Shown here: piece after piece, positions 7,647 through 10,766 of the stretch
How positions within the stretch are numbered: the first letter of the stretch is position 1
How the letters are laid out: each line of letters opens with the position of its first letter
Assembly (NCBI GenBank): GCA_029288195.1
Contig: JARFPR010000312.1
Location: 1 to 10,766, forward strand
Length of the DNA: 10,766 nt
Origin: Gammaproteobacteria bacterium
GTDB taxonomy: Bacteria; Pseudomonadota; Gammaproteobacteria; GCA-001735895
Reading direction: 5' to 3'
The notes under the pieces: generated by a model
Told to the model about the DNA's origin: nothing
The model's input: the letters and a program-made list of their open reading frames with translations, nothing else
Database searches by the model: none
Position numbers and translations under genes: made by a program

Positions 7647-8095
7647 TGCGCCGGCAATCCGCTTTCACACTGATCGAAATTATCATTACCATTGTCGTTG
7701 TTGGTATCGCCGCAACCGCTTTGTTGAGCGTGTTTGCCAGCATGGTACGCGGCAGTGTCGACCCGATGATTCAGCAACAGGCGACCACGATTGCCGAGGC
7801 CTACATGGAAGAAATCATGTTACGCGCATACGATGATCCCCAGGTCGCTGAATCGGGAGGGGCCGAGGGTGAAACCCGTCCGACCTATGACGATGTGCAG
7901 GATTATAATAGCCTCGGCACCACGCAGGTACGCGACCAGAATAACAATCCGATCGCGGCGCTCAGCGATTACCAGGTTACTGTTACTGTTAGCGGAGCTG
8001 TACTCAATACGGTTAACGCGATGCAGATCGACGTCAGTGTTAGCCACCCGGCAATCGACACTATTGTACTAAGTGCCTTCCGCACCGATTACTGA
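7646..8095 (+). CDS. mshD: MshD-like minor pilin (GspI/PilV-like) with Ala at the cleavage site
   Basis: 149-residue prepilin. The N-terminus MRRQSAFTLIEI has a short basic leader, F7 as mature residue 1 and E11 as Glu5, then the helix IIITIVVVGIAATALLSVF. The residue before the cleavage point is Ala6 where almost all type IV prepilins have Gly. The stretch QQQATTIAEAYMEEIMLRAYDDP is characteristic of MshD and of GspI/PilV-like pseudopilins (the AEAYMEEI region after the helix). No cysteines are present. GAGGA at 7632-7636, nine bases upstream, supports the start, as does the TGATG overlap with the preceding gene. The gene ends in the same kind of overlap with mshO. Assignment to MshD rests on these motifs and gene order. 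Confidence 0.83.
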   Translation: MRRQSAFTLIEIIITIVVVGIAATALLSVFASMVRGSVDPMIQQQATTIAEAYMEEIMLRAYDDPQVAESGGAEGETRPTYDDVQDYNSLGTTQVRDQNNNPIAALSDYQVTVTVSGAVLNTVNAMQIDVSVSHPAIDTIVLSAFRTDY

Positions 8096-8961
8096 TGCAC
8101 CGATCTGCCTTTCAATCCGGATTCTCGCTGGTCGAACTGATTGTCGTGGTCGTGTTGCTCGGGATTCTGGCCAGTGGTGCCGGCTTGCTGATTCTGCAAC
8201 CGATCGAAGCCTATGACGATCAGGTACGACGCCAGCAGCTTGTCGACCAGGGGGAGATGGCGTTGCGCCAGATCGCTCGTGACATTCGCCGCGCGTTGCC
8301 GAACAGTGTTCGTATCGCCCCGGTCGGCGCCGGATTTGCAGTGGAAATGGTAAATACTGTCGATGGTGCGCGCTATCGGGATGAAGTCGGCGGTGAATAC
8401 ACAACCGTTAACGATACCCTCGAGTTCGCTGCCGCCGACAACGATTTCAACCTGCTCGGGTTTTTTAATACCACCAACCCGCTAGCGGCGGGTCGGCGCC
8501 TGGTGATTTACAATACTTCGGCCGCCGGCATTTATACCGATGCGGCGTTAAACAATAATCCGGGTATCGTCACTACCGTCGGCACGACATTGGGTCTTTC
8601 CACGGTTACGCCTGCGACCGATGACCCCGAACACCGCGTCAATATGAATCCGGCATTTCAGTTTGCGCAGCAATCACCGGGCCAGCGTGTGTTCGTGATT
8701 GATGGACCCACCAGTTACATCTGCAATCCGGCCACAAACCAGATTGTGCGTTACAGCAACTACGCCTTTAGTGCAGCGCAGCCGACACCACCGGTTGGTG
8801 GCAGCAGTGGGGTGGTGATTTCACAGTTGAGTGGCTGCAATATGACCTATACCTCCGGGACTTCACAGCGCGGCGGTATCCTCACGGTTGAAATAACCAT
8901 TACCGACAGTGGCGAGTCGATCAGCCTGCTGCACCAGGTGCACGTGGTGAATGTGCCATGA
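8095..8961 (+). CDS. mshO: MshO-like minor pilin (GspJ/PilW-like)
   Basis: 288-residue prepilin, the largest of the set. The leader ends at G9, F10 is mature residue 1 and E14 is Glu5; the helix is LIVVVVLLGILASGAGLLIL. The region after it, RRQQLVDQGEMALRQIARDIRRALPNSVRI, is the classic GspJ/PilW/MshO signature. The C-terminal part has the MshO pattern: GPTSYICNPATNQIVRYSNY with C210, then SGCNMTYTSGTSQRGGILTV with C248, so one disulfide is likely. Large J-type minor pilins form part of the tip complex in type II secretion and type IV pili; that role is inferred here. No ribosome site is visible; coupling to mshD through TGATG is likely. It overlaps mshP by four bases. Confidence 0.88.
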   Translation: MHRSAFQSGFSLVELIVVVVLLGILASGAGLLILQPIEAYDDQVRRQQLVDQGEMALRQIARDIRRALPNSVRIAPVGAGFAVEMVNTVDGARYRDEVGGEYTTVNDTLEFAAADNDFNLLGFFNTTNPLAAGRRLVIYNTSAAGIYTDAALNNNPGIVTTVGTTLGLSTVTPATDDPEHRVNMNPAFQFAQQSPGQRVFVIDGPTSYICNPATNQIVRYSNYAFSAAQPTPPVGGSSGVVISQLSGCNMTYTSGTSQRGGILTVEITITDSGESISLLHQVHVVNVP

Positions 8962-9359
8962 AGCGGGTACAGAAGGGTTTCTCATTAATCACGGCGATAT
9001 TCCTGCTGGTTGTGGTTGCGGCACTGGTGGGTTACGTCACCAATATCCGCGTCGTGCAGCAAACCACCCTGTTATATGGGGTACAGGGCGCGCGTGCAAC
9101 CCAGGCTGCTCGCAGTGGCATTGAATGGGGTATTTACCAGTCGATAGTCAATGGCAGTTGCGTCGGATCGACCAATTTTACCGATCCGGTGTTTTCAGGC
9201 TTTAACATCGAAGTTCAATGTGGCCAGACGACTCATATCGAGGGAATCACACCGATCGATACCTTCCAGCTAACCTCGATTGCGAGCACTGGTACTTACG
9301 GTTCGCTCAATTACGTCCAACGGCGTATCCAGGCGACAGTGTCGCAGGATCCGCCCTAG
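8958..9359 (+). CDS. mshP: MshP-like minor pilin (PilX/GspK-like), lacking Glu5
   Basis: 133-residue protein with a prepilin-like start MKRVQKGFSLITA: cleavage after G7 would leave F8 as mature residue 1, but mature residue 5 is Thr12, not Glu. The helix is IFLLVVVAALVGYVTNI. The segment LLYGVQGARATQAARSGIEWGIYQ is typical of MshP and PilX-like proteins (the ARATQAARSGIEWG motif). Two cysteines (in NGSCVGS and EVQCGQT) may pair. Absence of Glu5 is shared with GspK, the tip pseudopilin in type II secretion, so a tip position is a reasonable inference. It begins inside mshO (ATGA) and is the last msh gene seen; no mshQ follows. Confidence 0.85.
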   Translation: MKRVQKGFSLITAIFLLVVVAALVGYVTNIRVVQQTTLLYGVQGARATQAARSGIEWGIYQSIVNGSCVGSTNFTDPVFSGFNIEVQCGQTTHIEGITPIDTFQLTSIASTGTYGSLNYVQRRIQATVSQDPP

Positions 9360-9568
9360 GCGCGTTTATCTGCCATTCGACCCGATGTGCAAACTTTGAA
9401 GCAGTTAACAGCGATGCCTAATTTTTATCGATAAACTCGAATTTGATTAGAAGCTCAGCTAATTTTCTTTATATATTTCAAATACTTTTAAATCAATTTT
9501 AAAGCATGATTTGAGTTGTTGAAATTTAGACACTATACTTGATTGATTAAACGCCGGGTTACTCAAAA
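9360..9568. other. A+T-rich intergenic region between mshP and the response regulator
   Basis: About 209 bases without a supported gene. From left to right it contains a 12-bp perfect palindrome TTTATCGATAAA (9424-9435), a weak 5-bp hairpin ATTAG/CTAAT (9446-9450 with 9459-9463) followed by TTTC-TTT that could be a poor terminator for mshP, two copies of TTTTAAA one helical turn apart (9486-9492 and 9497-9503), and then the promoter at 9511-9539. No strong terminator is visible after mshP, so some read-through into the regulator gene is possible. Confidence 0.5.
9511..9539 (+). promoter_or_regulatory. Probable sigma-70-type promoter for the response regulator gene
   Basis: TTGAGT at 9511-9516 (four of six consensus bases) and TATACT at 9534-9539 (five of six) are separated by exactly 17 bases. 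Upstream lies an A/T-rich stretch (about 9465-9503) that could act as an UP element. The predicted start near 9546 leaves a leader of about 23 bases before the ATG at 9569. Confidence 0.62.
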
Positions 9569-10766
9569 ATGCCTCTGGACAGTGAAAAGAAACCGACACT
9601 GTTGTTGGTCGACGATGATGCAATTATCGCCGACAGTCTCGAGTATGTGCTCAGTGCAGAATACAAGATAGAACGCGCCTCGGACCGGGCTACCAGCTTC
9701 AAGTTGATGGGTGATATGTCGGATTCTCCGACGCTGGCACTGGTCGACCTGGGTCTGCCTCCCAATACGCACCGTCCCGATGAAGGGCTTGCGGTGATTC
9801 GAAAGATATCCCAGATGCACCCCTCGACCCGCATCCTGGTATTATCCGGTCAGGATAACAAGAAGCACCTGTTCCAGGCCAAGGAAGACGGGGCTGTCGA
9901 TTTCATCTCCAAGCCCTGCGATATCGCTGAGATAAAGGTACGTCTGAAACGACAGATCATTGCCGGGGGCGGAGCTGACGCGGGACACGACGATATTGAA
10001 GGCATCGTTGGTTCCAGTGAAGAAATCGAACTGTTGCGTATGCAAATACGCCAGTTGGCCGATTCGCCCTACCCGGTATTGATCGAAGGCGAATCAGGCA
10101 GCGGCAAGGAAGTCGCTGCGCGCAATCTGCATCGCTGTAGTTCGCGTAAACAGGAACCTTTCATGACCTTAAACTGCGCCGCTTTCAATGGCGAGTTGCT
10201 CGAGTCGCAATTGTTCGGGCACGTCAAGGGCGCTTTTACCGGCGCCACCGACACCAAGAACGGATTTTTCGCAGAAGCCGGCTCGGGGACTTTATTGCTT
10301 GATGAAGTCGCGGACCTGCCCCTGGATCTGCAGGCCAAGTTACTGCGCGTACTCGAAAATGGTGAGTATTACCGACTTGGTGAAACCCAGCCACGCCACT
10401 CTTCGGCGCGGGTTCTGGCGGCAACCAACAAGGATATATTTGCTGCCATAAAAACCAACCAGTTCCGCGAAGATTTATACCATCGTCTCAGCGTTTTGAC
10501 CTTGCGCGTGCCCTCGCTAAAGGAACGCAACGGTGACAAGAATGATTTACTGTTTTACTTCATGCAGCAGGTCGCGGATGAAGTCGCAACTTTCCAGCTC
10601 GACGAGGATGCACTAAAGCTTTGGAATGATTATACTTTTCCAGGAAATGTGCGAGAATTACGCAATATAATAATAAGGCTTTCAGCGAAATATCCGGGAC
10701 AGACAATAAAACCCGAGGTGCTGAAGAGGGAAATGTCAGGACTACAGCGACACAACGGCGCATCAA
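9569..10766 (+). CDS. Sigma-54-dependent response regulator, PrsR-like (3' end outside window)
   Basis: Cytoplasmic two-component transcription activator; 399 residues are visible before the window ends. The receiver domain (about 1-125) has the acidic cluster D15-D16-D17, phosphoacceptor D60 in LVDLGLPP, S93 and K115 in SKP. The AAA+ domain follows: Walker A GESGSGKE (174-181), the sigma-54-contacting GAFTGA loop (221-226), Walker B LLLDE (D245, E246), then AATNKDI, FREDLYHRLSVL and FPGNVRELRN. The C-terminal helix-turn-helix is not in the window. The receiver motif DLGLPP...EGL resembles PEP-CTERM-box regulators of the PrsR type, usually tied to exopolysaccharide; this is a resemblance only. 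ATG 9569 is the first start after the in-frame TAA at 9548; the ribosome site is weak. No partner kinase is in view, and no sigma-54 site was found among the msh genes, so control of the pilus is not shown. Confidence 0.9.
   Translation, partial: MPLDSEKKPTLLLVDDDAIIADSLEYVLSAEYKIERASDRATSFKLMGDMSDSPTLALVDLGLPPNTHRPDEGLAVIRKISQMHPSTRILVLSGQDNKKHLFQAKEDGAVDFISKPCDIAEIKVRLKRQIIAGGGADAGHDDIEGIVGSSEEIELLRMQIRQLADSPYPVLIEGESGSGKEVAARNLHRCSSRKQEPFMTLNCAAFNGELLESQLFGHVKGAFTGATDTKNGFFAEAGSGTLLLDEVADLPLDLQAKLLRVLENGEYYRLGETQPRHSSARVLAATNKDIFAAIKTNQFREDLYHRLSVLTLRVPSLKERNGDKNDLLFYFMQQVADEVATFQLDEDALKLWNDYTFPGNVRELRNIIIRLSAKYPGQTIKPEVLKREMSGLQRHNGAS

Noticed and set aside
9446..9469. Intrinsic terminator after mshP.
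   Set aside because: The stem has only five pairs, mostly A:T, and the loop is eight bases; too weak to call as a terminator.
9559..10338. Several minus-strand open frames of 60-90 residues across the response regulator.
   Set aside because: The plus strand encodes an uninterrupted receiver plus AAA+ protein with all key motifs, so these are shadows.

Overview
The window carries most of an MSHA-type (mannose-sensitive haemagglutinin) type IVa pilus assembly cluster, followed by the start of a sigma-54-dependent response regulator. Moderate G+C, short inter-gene overlaps and the gene order L-M-N-E-G-F-A-C-D-O-P (the order of the Vibrio/Shewanella msh locus) point to a gammaproteobacterium, probably aquatic. 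The genus cannot be read from the sequence.

Layout: (1) positions 1-6406, plus strand, hold the assembly machine: the C-terminal part of secretin MshL, AAA+ ATPase MshM, TPR protein MshN, extension ATPase MshE with an N-terminal c-di-GMP-binding (MshEN) domain, inner-membrane platform MshG and the small membrane protein MshF. Every junction overlaps by 1 or 4 bases, so translation is probably coupled. (2) Positions 6526-6558 form a strong bidirectional terminator. (3) Positions 6577-6996, minus strand, encode the likely major pilin (MshA-like), turned around relative to the rest. (4) Positions 6997-7166 are an A+T-rich divergent promoter region. (5) Positions 7167-9359, plus strand, encode four minor pilins or pseudopilins (MshC-, MshD-, MshO- and MshP-like), again all overlapping. 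(6) Positions 9360-9568 are an A+T-rich gap with a good sigma-70-type promoter. (7) From 9569 to the window end runs a response regulator with receiver and AAA+ domains (GAFTGA motif), cut off before its DNA-binding domain; its receiver resembles that of PrsR-type (PEP-CTERM-associated) regulators.

Working model: MshA, MshC, MshD, MshO and MshP are processed by a prepilin peptidase encoded elsewhere. Minor pilins prime the tip, MshE (switched by c-di-GMP) powers polymerisation through MshG, and the fibre leaves through MshL, with MshM and MshN as accessory assembly factors. The major pilin has its own transcription unit, which would let subunit supply be tuned apart from the machine. No MshB-like second pilin and no MshQ gene lie at their usual places. 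I see no wholly new system; the points of interest are the inverted pilin gene, an AMIN-like domain in MshN, a non-standard prepilin cleavage site in MshD, and the regulator that follows mshP.
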